Source: Nitrospira sp. (GTDB taxonomy: Bacteria > Nitrospirota > Nitrospiria > Nitrospirales > Nitrospiraceae). From it: a stretch of DNA of 64,000 nt. The stretch covers positions 1-64,000 of the forward strand of contig JAHBWT010000001.1 of NCBI GenBank assembly GCA_019636815.1, given 5' to 3'. Below are positions 1 to 8,346 of the stretch, in pieces; the first letter of the stretch is position 1, and each line of letters begins with the position of its first letter. The position numbers and the translations under genes were made by a program. The notes beneath the pieces were generated by a model that was not told the DNA's origin, made no database searches, and was given only the letters and a program-made list of their open reading frames with translations.

Positions 1-342
1 CTTGGACAACGCTTCCAGCTTCTTTTCCAGCTTTTGCTGGTGTTCATCTCTATGGCCAGGTGAGAGGGTAATCCCTTGCTTTAAGGCGAGGAGCTCGATC
101 TGGTGACTGACCTTCTTATGATCCTCCACCATGTGCTGCCCGAACTCCTTGACCTGCTCGTTGCGGGCACGTTGCACGGCGAGCTGCCCCAGCGAGATTT
201 CCACCTGCACTTCGGCCGCGCTTTTATCGAGCACGGATTGCATGTCCGATTGGCTAGCCGGTGGCCCCCCAAAGATGCCGGTGACGGAGACGAATGGCAC
301 CACAGAGATAGCCCACAAAGTTACGCTACGGATCCCCGCCAT
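1..342 (-). CDS. DUF4142-like secreted protein, C-terminus cut by window edge
   Basis: An open frame runs from an ATG at 342 off the left edge, giving 114 residues with no stop. The first 25 or so residues are a hydrophobic export signal (start MAGIRSVTLWAIS). The rest is helical and charged, with the pattern AEVQVEISLGQLAVQRA followed by KEFGQHMVEDHKK, which is typical of the DUF4142 family: small periplasmic ferritin-like helical-bundle proteins of unknown function. An AAAAGGA ribosome site lies just upstream of the ATG. The family assignment rests on pattern memory; the missing C-terminal part cannot be judged. Confidence 0.75.
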   Translation of the reverse strand, partial: MAGIRSVTLWAISVVPFVSVTGIFGGPPASQSDMQSVLDKSAAEVQVEISLGQLAVQRARNEQVKEFGQHMVEDHKKVSHQIELLALKQGITLSPGHRDEHQQKLEKKLEALSK

Positions 343-427
343 AAAGGTCCTTTTTGTTGATATGACGCTCGGCACGGGTTGTTGAATCGAACTAGTCCTG
401 CCGTGGTTCTAGCTGTGCCCCGATCCG

Positions 428-1582
428 TCACTCTCTCGATCTCGGCGAAAGATTAGGATCGTCGAATGACCAATTCATGCCATCTGCGACCAGTTGCACG
501 GCTTGTCTCGCCTCGCTTACAACCGCCCCCATACCGAAAAACTCATGGGTGACTCCCTCGAAGTTCCGGTACATGACCGGAACGCCGGCATCAAAAAGGC
601 GATCGGCATACCGCTTGCCCTCCGATCGCAAGGGATCGATGTCTGCCGTAATGATTGTGGCAGACGGCAATCCACTTACATTGGGGGCGTTCACGAGGTC
701 GATCCAGGGGTTTTTCCCATCCGCCGGTTCTCTTAAATATTTCTCGAAAAACCACGCCATCATCGGCTTGTCCAGTGGCTTGGCTTGAGCGTTTTCCCGA
801 TAAGAGGGGGTATTGAAGTCGTACCCGGCTACGGGGTAGATGAGCGCTTGATGCACGGGCAAGACGTCGCCCCGCGCCCTCGCCATCAAACACACGGCCG
901 CCGCCAAATTGCCCCCGGCGCTTTCACCGGCCACGGCGACCATAGAAGGATCACCGCCGAAGCGTTCGGCGTGACGCAGCACCCACTGATACGCCGCATA
1001 GGCGTCCTCATGGGCCGCCGGAAATTTGTGTTCCGGAGCTTTGCGGTACTCAACGGCCACCACAATGGCGCGCGTGGCCTTGGCTAGCTCCCGTGCCGAC
1101 GCATCGTACGTATCGATTGTCCCGATCACCCACCCTCCTCCGTGATAGTACACAATGACAGGAAATGGGCCGGTTCCTTGAGGCGTATAGATCCGAATAG
1201 GCAAGGGTCCCCCTGGACCGGGAATCGTTTGATTCTTCGCCCTTCCGATCGCCAATGGAGCGGTGCTCCGGTCTCGTGCCTCAAGTAGCGCGATCACGGC
1301 ATCGGCAGGCGTTGGCTGAACCCGCGCCTCCTCCGCAGAAAGCGAAACGATGGGCTTCGGATTGAGAGCCTGTAACTCCTCAAGCACAGCCGCCATATCT
1401 CTGTCTGCCCGAGACTTCGTACCGTCCATGGCTCTTTTGGCGGTCTTGGCAGGTGGCGTCTCGACCTGACGGTCTTGGCGACCGTACGTCTCGGTCCGTT
1501 CGGTTTGGCAACCAGCAAGAGTTGGTGGACCGCAGAGCACGGTCACAAAAAACAGTGCTTTGAGAAAACTGTAATGCTCCAC
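428..1582 (-). CDS. Alpha/beta hydrolase, acetyl-esterase/HSL family, lipoprotein
   Basis: A 384-residue serine esterase of the hormone-sensitive-lipase (Aes-like) family, expected to hydrolyse short-chain acyl esters. The oxyanion-hole motif HGGGW and the nucleophile elbow GESAGGN (catalytic Ser) are both present. The C-terminal VTHEFF carries the catalytic His, and IDPLRSEG lies in the position of the catalytic Asp region. The N-terminus has a hydrophobic stretch ending in a lipobox (LAGC), so the enzyme is probably membrane-anchored outside the cytoplasm, followed by a charged linker of about 60 residues. GTG is used as start; AAAGGA seven bases upstream supports it. The true substrate is unknown. 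Confidence 0.87.
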   Translation of the reverse strand: MEHYSFLKALFFVTVLCGPPTLAGCQTERTETYGRQDRQVETPPAKTAKRAMDGTKSRADRDMAAVLEELQALNPKPIVSLSAEEARVQPTPADAVIALLEARDRSTAPLAIGRAKNQTIPGPGGPLPIRIYTPQGTGPFPVIVYYHGGGWVIGTIDTYDASARELAKATRAIVVAVEYRKAPEHKFPAAHEDAYAAYQWVLRHAERFGGDPSMVAVAGESAGGNLAAAVCLMARARGDVLPVHQALIYPVAGYDFNTPSYRENAQAKPLDKPMMAWFFEKYLREPADGKNPWIDLVNAPNVSGLPSATIITADIDPLRSEGKRYADRLFDAGVPVMYRNFEGVTHEFFGMGAVVSEARQAVQLVADGMNWSFDDPNLSPRSRE

Positions 1583-2097
1583 GTCACATCCTTTCTCTTT
1601 CTTATGCGACCGTTACAATCGATGCGCCGTGGGGGTATATTGTACAGTCAACGGCGGCCATAGACGACTAGCAAATGCCCCAGAGCTGTGCGGTATCCTT
1701 CGTAACCGTATTGTACTGGAACCAGTTTTTGGCATTGCTCGGTTTCGGCACGGAAGCACCGCACTTTCTGTTTGAACCGAAGGCGAGTCCCTTACCATCC
1801 GCCTATTTAGTGACATTATTTAGTTCAATCGCACTGCTCATCGTCGTTCCATACGGTGAGGAGCTCTGGCGGTGTATGTCGACAGCCCGACGCTACCGCA
1901 CTCACCAATCCTCAATGACCCATGCTGTTTAGCAGGTAACGGGCATGAGAAAAACGCGACGACTAGGGACTTAGTCTATGGACGGTACTGCGGTCGTTGC
2001 ATTCATCGCTTCCTCGTTCAACCTCAACAGCCACAATCGCCTTCAACCCCGAAATAGAGCGGCTGTTTTTGTGCCTAAATAAGGTGAGAGACAAACG
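1583..2097. other. Gap without a confident gene
   Basis: Both strands were read. A plus-strand frame of 85 codons (1675-1932) has two hydrophobic stretches but no ribosome site and no recognisable family, so it is not called. A CTAGGG hexamer at 1963-1968 resembles the first half of the element described elsewhere in the window, but its second half (GTCTAT) does not match. Otherwise nothing is seen. Confidence 0.5.
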
Positions 2098-2199
2098 CTA
2101 AAACCCTGCCGTCATGAGTGCGAACACCACCACTGCCATCATCACCAGTCCGATCGCAACTAGGATAATGAGGGGATTGTCACCAAACATACCCGGCAT
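2098..2199 (-). CDS. Possible 33-aa single-pass membrane microprotein
   Basis: A short frame encodes about 33 residues: a brief polar start (MPGMFGDNP), then one strongly hydrophobic segment of about 22 residues (LIILVAIGLVMMAVVVFAL), ending MTAGF. Such a composition is unlikely by chance and fits a small inner-membrane protein. The ribosome site is weak (GATGGGAAATTC before the ATG at 2199); an in-frame ATG at 2190 is an alternative. It follows the gene at 2327-2686 on the same strand by 127 bp and may be co-transcribed. Function unknown. Confidence 0.4.
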   Translation of the reverse strand: MPGMFGDNPLIILVAIGLVMMAVVVFALMTAGF

Positions 2200-2326
2200 G
2201 TCGAATTTCCCATCTTGAAGATCGAATATTCTAATCAGACTATCCACCGCATTTGGAAAGTGACAGAGGATACTCCGGATACTCCAAGAGTTTTCTGCAT
2301 TCGCTCTGCTCTCGGTTTTCCTGCCA

Positions 2327-2686
2327 CTAGCGCTTGCTGCCCGGGTGTTCACCTTCGTAACCAGGAGCCCCTTCCGGGGGCAGCGGATGCGTACCACTCG
2401 GACCGGCGCCACCCACCGACGATTCCCCCATCGGACCTGTAGCCGCCGGGCCGCCGGAGTTCTCATCTTTCTGGGCACCCTTGGGCTTTGGTTGATTGTG
2501 ACGCACACTGCTCCCCTGCCTATCGGTCATATCGGTAGCCCGGTCTTGCAGAGCGTTCGACTGATTTGGCTTCGAATTGGACGTCGTATTGCCGGATCCG
2601 GCAGGCGCCTCGGCCAAAGTCCATCCAGGTATTGCCAGTGTCATGATCACAATCGCCGTATAGCTCATTCGACTCAGTCGATTCAT
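2327..2686 (-). CDS. Small secreted low-complexity protein with PGYEG...SKR tail
   Basis: A 119-residue protein with a signal peptide (MNRLSRMSYTAIVIMTLAIP, cleavage near TLAEA). The mature part is low-complexity, rich in Ser, Gly, Pro, Asn and Lys, and contains DMTDRQG. Its end, APGYEGEHPGSKR, closely matches the end of the PRC-barrel protein at 58831-59493 (APGYEGADTKSKR), and that protein also has a DMTGG segment. A start at 2686 is chosen because AGGAGGT lies seven bases upstream; a longer in-frame extension to 2755 has no ribosome site. Function unknown; the shared tail suggests a common export or anchoring property. Confidence 0.72.
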   Translation of the reverse strand: MNRLSRMSYTAIVIMTLAIPGWTLAEAPAGSGNTTSNSKPNQSNALQDRATDMTDRQGSSVRHNQPKPKGAQKDENSGGPAATGPMGESSVGGAGPSGTHPLPPEGAPGYEGEHPGSKR

Positions 2687-2734
2687 GGAAACCTCCTGTC
2701 TGGTCAATTGCTGACGGACGACTGACCGAACACT

Positions 2735-2756
2735 CATATTGCAAACATATTGCAAA
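2735..2756. repeat. Two tandem 11-bp copies
   Basis: CATATTGCAAA is repeated exactly, head to tail. It lies about 50 bp upstream of the start of the minus-strand secreted protein (2686), so it could be an operator or a promoter duplication. No binding protein can be assigned. Confidence 0.6.
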
Positions 2757-3078
2757 AGGCAGGCTCGCCTTCATTGCCCGTTTGGGGTGTGCTCACAATC
2801 TCTGAACATTGTCCAAAAGATCAATCGATGAGAACCTTGCTGCGTGATCAAAGCAGGGATGGTTTTGAGATTTCGGAACGATATCCGGTGGACAAAGTGT
2901 CCGGCTCGGGACAAAGTATGCTGCAAACCGGCTCCGTATTGCCTCGTCTTACCCGGCTGTACACAAAGGATTTCATGAACTTTACATTTGGACAGACTGA
3001 TCTTCTTTGATTCGGCAGGAAGTTCGGAGATCGGGTACGCGATACAACAGCGTAATCCAATTAGCAGTCCAACCAGCA

Positions 3079-3094
3079 TGGCCTGGTACTTGCT
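3079..3094 (+). promoter_or_regulatory. Sigma-54 (-24/-12) promoter candidate
   Basis: TGGCCTGGTACTTGCT has the invariant GG-N10-GC spacing of RpoN promoters (GG at 3080-3081, GC at 3092-3093) and matches the consensus TGGCAC-N5-TTGCT well. It ends 43 bp before the copper-storage protein ATG. A sigma-54 activator is encoded at 55475-56926, but a direct link is only an inference. Confidence 0.6.
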
Positions 3095-3137
3095 CGTGAA
3101 ATCTCCTCATTGACAACCTAATAAAGGAGATCGAGTC

Positions 3138-3515
3138 ATGCAATCCAATCCACTGTCTCAACAACAGAGAAACTGCATCGATGCCTGTTTCGCCTGCGCG
3201 CAAACCTGCGAGACCTGCGCAGACGACATGATCGGCATGTCACAACATCATAGTGACGAACTCATGGCACACTGTACGCGCCTTTGTCGCGACTGTAGTG
3301 ACCTATGTGTGCTCAGCGCCCGCTGGATCAGCCGCAACTCTCCTCGGTTCGATGCCCTCTGCCAGCTCTGTGCCGAGATATGCGATCAATGTGCGGAGGT
3401 CTGCGAGCGTCATGCACCACATCATGCCCTGTGTGGTCCGTGCGCTGAACAGTGCAGGCGGTGCGCAGAAACCTGCCGTGAAATGATAGGTAGCGGAGCT
3501 CACACGAGAGCATGA
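3138..3515 (+). CDS. Four-helix copper storage protein (Csp family, DUF326)
   Basis: A 125-residue protein whose helices are studded with cysteines in CxxC/CxxxC spacing: CIDACFACAQTCETC, HCTRLCRDCSDLC, LCQLCAEICDQCAEVC and LCGPCAEQCRRCAETC. This is the signature of Csp proteins, four-helix bundles that fill their core with Cu(I) thiolates. There is no signal peptide, so it resembles the cytosolic Csp3 type and would buffer or store copper inside the cell. AAGGAGA precedes the ATG by seven bases. The sigma-54 type promoter immediately upstream suggests expression under a specific activator. Confidence 0.92.
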   Translation: MQSNPLSQQQRNCIDACFACAQTCETCADDMIGMSQHHSDELMAHCTRLCRDCSDLCVLSARWISRNSPRFDALCQLCAEICDQCAEVCERHAPHHALCGPCAEQCRRCAETCREMIGSGAHTRA

Positions 3516-3577
3516 TCTGGTTTTGAAAGAATTCAGCATTCATACAAAGACTTTCCGAATTCATCATGGCATAACAC

Positions 3578-3874
3578 ATGGGCAATATCTTCCTTACGAC
3601 CATCGGGTTGTTTGCTATTGTTCTGATCACGGGGGCGCCGTACGCCACGGCTGCTTCTCCACACCAGACAGTCTTCTTGTCTTTCCCCAGCACCCAATCG
3701 ACTGATGCGGATCCTACTCCGCCGGGTCCGACGCCAGCGCCACCGACTGATCCCAGTCCGGGCCCCACTGATCCAACTCCTCAACCATCCGAACCGATCC
3801 CCGGTCCCAAGCCACCGGCTCCAATGCCAAAGCCACCGCACCCGCTGCCATCACCGGGCTGGGGTTCACCGTGA
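3578..3874 (+). CDS. Secreted proline-rich small protein
   Basis: A 98-residue protein: a clean signal peptide (MGNIFLTTIGLFAIVLITGA, cleavage near TAAS), about 20 ordinary residues, then a tail of nearly fifty residues dominated by PxP repeats (PTPPGPTPAPP, PIPGPKPPAPMPKPP). Such tails form extended polyproline rods that span or stiffen the envelope. No good ribosome site is seen before the ATG, and no enzymatic domain exists. It lies 62 bp after the copper-storage gene and could share its transcript. Function unknown. Confidence 0.5.
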   Translation: MGNIFLTTIGLFAIVLITGAPYATAASPHQTVFLSFPSTQSTDADPTPPGPTPAPPTDPSPGPTDPTPQPSEPIPGPKPPAPMPKPPHPLPSPGWGSP

Positions 3875-4037
3875 TATGAAGTCGGAGACTGTCGATGGCA
3901 CCGACATAGCGGGAATCAATGAGACCCCCCATCCCGCGCTTCCTCCGCCGCCCAATCAATGAAAGGACACCTGCCTAATGAGTAGTTTCAAGCAAGGGAA
4001 TAGCCTAACCTGAGGAAGAGATTCGGAAGCCTGCCTC

Positions 4038-4364
4038 TTAACCCCTGAACTTCCCTAGATTCTCGACCCCATGTAGTAAATAGAACGTCAACTTGCTCAT
4101 CCGATCTCGGTACAATCTTTCAAGCAGGCTGAGTTCTGACCGCAGGACCTGCGTTGGAGATTCGAGTGAATCGACGATACATTTGGCCACTGCCAGGGCT
4201 GCAGTTTCTGCCTCTTCGCGGGATGTAAAGCTGCCGTCAGCGCATCCGTTGTGGTATCCCCAAGAAGTCGGCCTGAATTCAATAATGCGATACGGACAAA
4301 ACCACGTCCCATCAGCCTGCCGTCTCGGAGTCAGCTCGATCTTGTGATGCCCATAGTCCGGCAT
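4038..4364 (-). CDS. Conserved-looking hypothetical protein, 108 aa
   Basis: Encodes a soluble 108-residue protein starting MPDYGHHKIELTPRRQADGTW, with a Trp/Tyr-rich N-terminal half (TWFCPYRIIEF, SWGYHNG) and a charged helical C-terminal half. A GGAGG ribosome site sits eight bases before the ATG, so it is likely expressed. The first half reads like a small beta-sheet domain that faces a polar surface (GSFTSREEAETAALAVAK resembles the helix after a sheet). No family is recognised. It is transcribed in the same direction as the following PRC-barrel gene region but separated from it by 81 bp. Confidence 0.65.
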   Translation of the reverse strand: MPDYGHHKIELTPRRQADGTWFCPYRIIEFRPTSWGYHNGCADGSFTSREEAETAALAVAKCIVDSLESPTQVLRSELSLLERLYRDRMSKLTFYLLHGVENLGKFRG

Positions 4365-4445
4365 TGTTGTTTCCTCCAGTCTCCAGCCATCCGTCCCACA
4401 CGAAAACCATTTGAGCTGATATCGTGGAGTCAGCCGTCGTCCATC

Positions 4446-4973
4446 TCATTTGTGAGTCTCCTTCTTTGCTTTCTTTGACTGTCCCGTTTTGCTCGAATCT
4501 TTGGGCGTTGAGGACGGTGTCTTCTGTTTGAACCCGCCCTTCGCTTCAGGAACGGGGACCTGGTAGAACTCGTATATTGAGGCGTAGTAGACCGGATCGG
4601 CAAAGTCGGGCCAGTTTTTCTTATCGAAGCCTGGAGCATTTTCAAGCTCTTTTTCTGTTATCGCTAAAGCGAAGTGCTCCTTGTTATCGCTGAGCTGCAA
4701 GGCCTCCCAAGGAATCGCAAAATATTTTTCGCCCAAACCGAGAATGCCGCCGAATGAGAGAACCGCATAGCGAACTTGCCCATCAAGTTCGTCTATAGCC
4801 AAATCTGCGATTTCGCCGATTTCCTTGCCACCCATGGTTTGGACCGATTTGCCGATAATCTTACTGCCTTTCACGATCTCCGGCTGCGTGTGATCGGCCC
4901 AGGCTGATGACGACATCACAATCATGGCCACCACAATAACCGCCGCCAGGCTCCACAGTATTCTTGGGTGCAT
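4446..4973 (-). CDS. Periplasmic PRC-barrel domain protein
   Basis: 175 residues with a signal peptide (about 1-27, ending SSAWA) and a PRC-barrel domain at about 35-105: KIIGKSVQTMGGKEIGEIAD, then YAVLSFGGILGLGEKYFAIP and WEAL. PRC-barrels are small beta-barrels that bind partner proteins or RNA/ribosome factors; exported versions are of unclear role and often stress-induced. The C-terminal 35 residues are Lys/Ser-rich and disordered. AGGGAGA precedes the ATG. Two paralogues lie at 58831-59493 and 59572-60168. A CTAGGG element lies 117 bp upstream, pointing to shared regulation with other stress genes here. Confidence 0.85.
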   Translation of the reverse strand: MHPRILWSLAAVIVVAMIVMSSSAWADHTQPEIVKGSKIIGKSVQTMGGKEIGEIADLAIDELDGQVRYAVLSFGGILGLGEKYFAIPWEALQLSDNKEHFALAITEKELENAPGFDKKNWPDFADPVYYASIYEFYQVPVPEAKGGFKQKTPSSTPKDSSKTGQSKKAKKETHK

Positions 4974-5274
4974 GTCGTTCTCCCTTTTCTATAGAAATTG
5001 TGAGTCGTTCATCGTGCTCGCTGTTCCGCCGGTTGTCACGGCTGAGACGACGTATTCCTCTAGCTTCCTCCCTCTCTTGGCGTATTACGACTGGTATTGT
5101 CCCTAGTGTCCCAAGTAGCCCACGCTGCAACTCTCGCAGACCGACGGCACTGCTAGCTTCGACCACCCGATAAGCACGCCCCGAGCGGGAAGCGCGCATG
5201 GACTCATCAATGCCGACATCTATACCCGTCAACGGGAAAACCGCTCTTATACTGCGACCGAACGCTTCTACTAA
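4974..5274. other. Upstream region of the PRC-barrel gene
   Basis: Holds the CTAGGG element at 5090-5106, oriented towards the PRC-barrel gene. No coding frame is supported. Confidence 0.5.
5090..5106 (-). promoter_or_regulatory. CTAGGG-N5-ACCAGT element
   Basis: Minus strand reads CTAGGGACAATACCAGT, 117 bp before the PRC-barrel start at 4973. TAATAC follows two bases after the element, but there is no clear -10 hexamer at the 22-23 nt spacing seen in other copies. Confidence 0.5.
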
Positions 5275-5823
5275 TTAATAGGAATACCCATAGTAGGACC
5301 CATATCCCCAACCATATGGATGGCCGTAGCCGTAATACGGGTTATATCCACCTTTCACCTGATCCCAATCCCAGACCGTGACGTGTTTGAGGGCAAGTTG
5401 AGGAACCTGTTGTTGCGCCTCATCGATTTGGATGGTGGTTGTGCCCAACACCTCACCCACGGCCGTGATGCGTGTGTTTTTGTCGTCGAAGACGGCTGGA
5501 TCAGACACCTGGCCGCTACGGTCGATGACCACAAATCGTCCCTGCGACTCGGTTTCATGACCCGTAGGCATCAGGGCATCGGACAACGGGATCTGCAGGA
5601 CTTCGATCCTCGTCGTGCCATCTTCGAGGCGCTTAGCCGACAGCACTTTGCCACCCGCCAGCATTAGTTTTCCTTTCTTCGCTTCGGGATCGTTTTTGAG
5701 ATCGGAATATCGCAGATCCCGATCGACTTTTCCCTCCAACCGATCCGGAATGATATCCTTCCGTGCACATCCGCCGGCAAACAGTACCAAGCCTGATAGT
5801 ACCGTCATCAGCAGAATATTCAT
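5275..5823 (-). CDS. Slp family outer-membrane lipoprotein
   Basis: 182 residues with a lipoprotein signal (LVLFAGGC, lipidated Cys about residue 19). The body matches the Slp/YeaY family pattern: a beta-rich domain with KVLSAKRLEDGTTRIEVLQ, then GRFVVIDRSGQ, DPAVFDDKNTRITAVGEV and WDWDQVKGG. Slp proteins are starvation- or stress-induced outer-membrane lipoproteins of unsettled function. The last 25 residues are a Tyr/Gly-rich tail (YNPYYGYGHPYGWGYG) common to many envelope proteins. GGGAGGT precedes the ATG. It is a single gene; no partner is evident. Confidence 0.87.
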   Translation of the reverse strand: MNILLMTVLSGLVLFAGGCARKDIIPDRLEGKVDRDLRYSDLKNDPEAKKGKLMLAGGKVLSAKRLEDGTTRIEVLQIPLSDALMPTGHETESQGRFVVIDRSGQVSDPAVFDDKNTRITAVGEVLGTTTIQIDEAQQQVPQLALKHVTVWDWDQVKGGYNPYYGYGHPYGWGYGSYYGYSY

Positions 5824-6426
5824 GGAACACCTCCCTTTCTCTTCTACAATTGCGTAGGGTGATCATCATTCAATGTGTATGTGTAAGGTTCAGTTCCTAC
5901 ATGCAACAGATGCTGTAGCCTACTCCCTCGTATCGATGACTAAACACTAGCGTAACCCCTTGTCCATGAACCTGAAATCATAGGTAACGGCCGAGAACGA
6001 TGCCCACTTAGCCTGTGCGACCGCGCAACCGTACTCCGCACTGGCCAGCACGTCAGGAGTCGCCACATTCCCGGCAATGCGGACACTGACGATGCCCCGA
6101 GCCAAGGTCCAAGGATCAACCTAGAACAACTACCAGCTTGAGGCACAAACGTTTTGCATGACAGCGCACCGAACGAACGGTAATCGGTTGATGGAGGAAA
6201 GGCCATTTTCTTTCCCCGGCAAGGGGTTCGACCAGTCCCTCCATTCGACGGATCATTCTAAGCTGACGTCAGACGCCGTCACGATACCCATACGCTACTG
6301 ATTCGAAGCATGGAGCGTTTGGGTTGGCACACACATCACCGAACGAGCAGTCTCCATGCGCGTGCATGTGCGGCTAATCAGCAACAACGAGGCGCCCACG
6401 TCGGCATTCTGTAGGAGGAGCGGAGC
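5824..6426. other. Gap with a pseudogene remnant
   Basis: Upstream of the transketolase. Contains the carbonic anhydrase remnant at 5947-6120. The end of the gap carries the transketolase ribosome site AGGAGGAG. No intact gene is seen. Confidence 0.6.
5947..6120 (-). pseudogene. Fragment of a beta-carbonic anhydrase, decayed
   Basis: The minus strand reads in one frame VDPWTLARGIVSVRIAGNVA then TPDVLASAEYGCAVAQAKW, ending at a TAG at 5947-5949. The core VRIAGNV...SAEYGCAVA.AK is the hallmark of beta-class carbonic anhydrases, where it follows the CxDSR metal-binding motif and precedes the HxxCG motif. Here no start codon exists, a TAG stands directly before the fragment, the preceding SCSR (another frame) looks like a frameshifted remnant of the first motif, and the expected HxxCG segment is replaced by unrelated sequence. 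It is therefore a broken relic, about 58 codons long, and not functional. Confidence 0.6.
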
Positions 6427-8346
6427 GTGACTCTCACCACACAAACAGATCGAGCGAGTATTCTCCAAACCCTTCGCCCGGGGCTGCACAACATTGCGAC
6501 CCGATTGCGTATTGCCTGCATTCAATCCACCACCAGAGCCGGAAGCGGTCATGTCACAAGTTGCTGTTCGGCGGCCGACATCATGTCGGTCTTGTTCTTC
6601 GCCGTCATGCGATACGACCCCCAACGCCCGGATTACATCGGGAATGACCGATTCATTCTTTCGAAGGGGCACGCGGCTCCTTTGTTGTATGCAGTGTGGG
6701 CCGAAGCGGGCTTTCTACGGTCGGAGGAGTTATTGGAGCTTCGAAAGTTATATTCCGACCTTGAAGGTCATCCGACTCCGCGCCTTCGGTTCGTGGAATT
6801 CGCCACGGGCTCCTTAGGTCAAGGCCTCTCGGTCGCCGCGGGAATCGCGCTGAACGCGAAGCGGTGGAAACAAAACGGAGTCCGTGCCTACGCACTGCTC
6901 GGGGACGGGGAAACAGCTGAAGGTGCGGTGTGGGAAGCCGCAGAATTTGCGGCTGATCAATCGTTGAATAATCTCTGTGCCATCGTTGACGTGAACCGCC
7001 TCGGACAATCCTGGCCCACTCGATTGCAACACCACATGGACGCGTACCGCGTTCGATGGGAGGCAATCGGGTGGCACGTGATTGTGGTCGATGGACATGA
7101 TGTGGGCGCACTTCTCGATGCCTTCGATGAAGCCGGAGCAATTTCCGGCAAGCCGACGGTCATCTTGGCTCGAACCCTGAAAGGAAAAGGCATCCCCTCG
7201 GTGGAAGACCGTGAAGGGAAACATGGGAAACCGCTTTCGGCAAACGAGGCCGCCCAGGCGATTCGGGCCTTGCAGGAAACATTTTTCGACGATGCCCCAC
7301 AACCGTTGATTCCAAAACCCTCGTTCGATGACGCATCCTTGGCGGCCGGACGCACGTCGGGGCAGCTCGGGAAAACTCAGTCTTCTGAAGGAGGGAAAAA
7401 GATTGCGACGCGGTCCGCCTTTGGCGATGCGATGGTCGCCTTAGGGCATGTCGATGATCGCGTCGTCGGGCTGGACGGCGACGTGCAGGATTCCACAAAG
7501 ATGCAAAAGTTCGCCGAGGCATTTCCCGACCGATTCGTTCAATGCTTTATCGCGGAGCAAAACATGATCGGCGTGGCCGCGGGACTATCGGCATGCGGCA
7601 AGATTCCGTTTGCCGCAACCTTCGCCTGTTTTCTCACAAGGGCCCACGACGTCATTCGTATGGCGGCGATCAGCAACGTCAACATCAAGCTCGTGGGTTC
7701 TCATGCCGGAGTCAGTATCGGCCAGGACGGGCCCTCCCAGATGGGATTGGAAGACATCGCGATGATGACGACACAGCCGAACATCGTCGTGCTCTATCCG
7801 GCGGACGGCGCCGCCACGCACCGGTTGGTGCAGCAGGCCGCCAATCATCGTGGGCTCGTGTACATCAGAACGACCAGAGGAGAGACGCCAAGCCTCTATT
7901 CCGATGACGACAAATTCATGATCGGAGGCAGCAAAATTCTCCGTTCGAGCCAGCACGATCAGCTCACCCTCGTCGCGGCGGGCATCACGGTCGGTGAAGC
8001 GCTGGAGGCCCACGACCAACTCAAGAAACACCATATCTCCGCAAGGGTTGTGGATCTGTACTGCCTCAAACCCGTAGATCGCGCGGCACTCGTGGATTGC
8101 GCCCGGGCGACGCATGGCCGCATCTTCACGGTCGAGGATCACTATGAACATGGCGGTCTGGGAGACATCGTGCTCGCATGCCTGAGCACAGAGCGCGTGC
8201 GAGTCCATAAGCTGGCCGTTCGCGAGATCCCGCGCAGCGGCGATCCCGGTGAACTGCTGGACTTGTATGGGATCAGTGCCGGCGCGATCGTCAAGGCGGT
8301 TCGAGAGAACCTTCGTGCGGGAGAACCCGAAGCACGCGCGAGCTGA
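6427..8346 (+). CDS. tkt: Transketolase, single-chain
   Basis: A 639-residue thiamine-diphosphate enzyme that transfers two-carbon ketol units between sugar phosphates in the non-oxidative pentose phosphate and Calvin cycles. The N-terminal ThDP domain carries SKGHAAPLLYAVWAEAG, GSLGQGLSVAAG and the ThDP/Mg motif GDGETAEGAVWEAAEFA; the middle pyrimidine domain has FIAEQNMIGVAAGLSACG with the activating Glu; a C-terminal transketolase domain (about 505-625) follows. GTG is the start, with AGGAGGAG upstream. Its stop overlaps an ATG of nuoA (8346), so it appears to be the first gene of the nuo transcription unit, an unusual partner. The sequence is the kind often annotated from archaeal-type split transketolase fused into one chain. 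Confidence 0.93.
   Translation: MTLTTQTDRASILQTLRPGLHNIATRLRIACIQSTTRAGSGHVTSCCSAADIMSVLFFAVMRYDPQRPDYIGNDRFILSKGHAAPLLYAVWAEAGFLRSEELLELRKLYSDLEGHPTPRLRFVEFATGSLGQGLSVAAGIALNAKRWKQNGVRAYALLGDGETAEGAVWEAAEFAADQSLNNLCAIVDVNRLGQSWPTRLQHHMDAYRVRWEAIGWHVIVVDGHDVGALLDAFDEAGAISGKPTVILARTLKGKGIPSVEDREGKHGKPLSANEAAQAIRALQETFFDDAPQPLIPKPSFDDASLAAGRTSGQLGKTQSSEGGKKIATRSAFGDAMVALGHVDDRVVGLDGDVQDSTKMQKFAEAFPDRFVQCFIAEQNMIGVAAGLSACGKIPFAATFACFLTRAHDVIRMAAISNVNIKLVGSHAGVSIGQDGPSQMGLEDIAMMTTQPNIVVLYPADGAATHRLVQQAANHRGLVYIRTTRGETPSLYSDDDKFMIGGSKILRSSQHDQLTLVAAGITVGEALEAHDQLKKHHISARVVDLYCLKPVDRAALVDCARATHGRIFTVEDHYEHGGLGDIVLACLSTERVRVHKLAVREIPRSGDPGELLDLYGISAGAIVKAVRENLRAGEPEARAS

Larger units (their letters stand above)
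2687..3137. other. Divergent promoter region
   Basis: Separates the minus-strand secreted protein from the plus-strand copper-storage gene. It holds the 11-bp tandem repeat at 2735-2756 and the sigma-54 type promoter at 3079-3094. No coding frame with a ribosome site was found. Confidence 0.6.

Noticed and set aside
1675-1932. 85-codon plus-strand frame with two hydrophobic stretches
   Set aside because: No ribosome site and no family; kept only as a remark in the gap entry.
6121-6137. CTAGAACAACTACCAGC, resembling the repeated element
   Set aside because: Lies in the part that appears to derive from the carbonic anhydrase remnant and the first half has two mismatches (CTAGAA).
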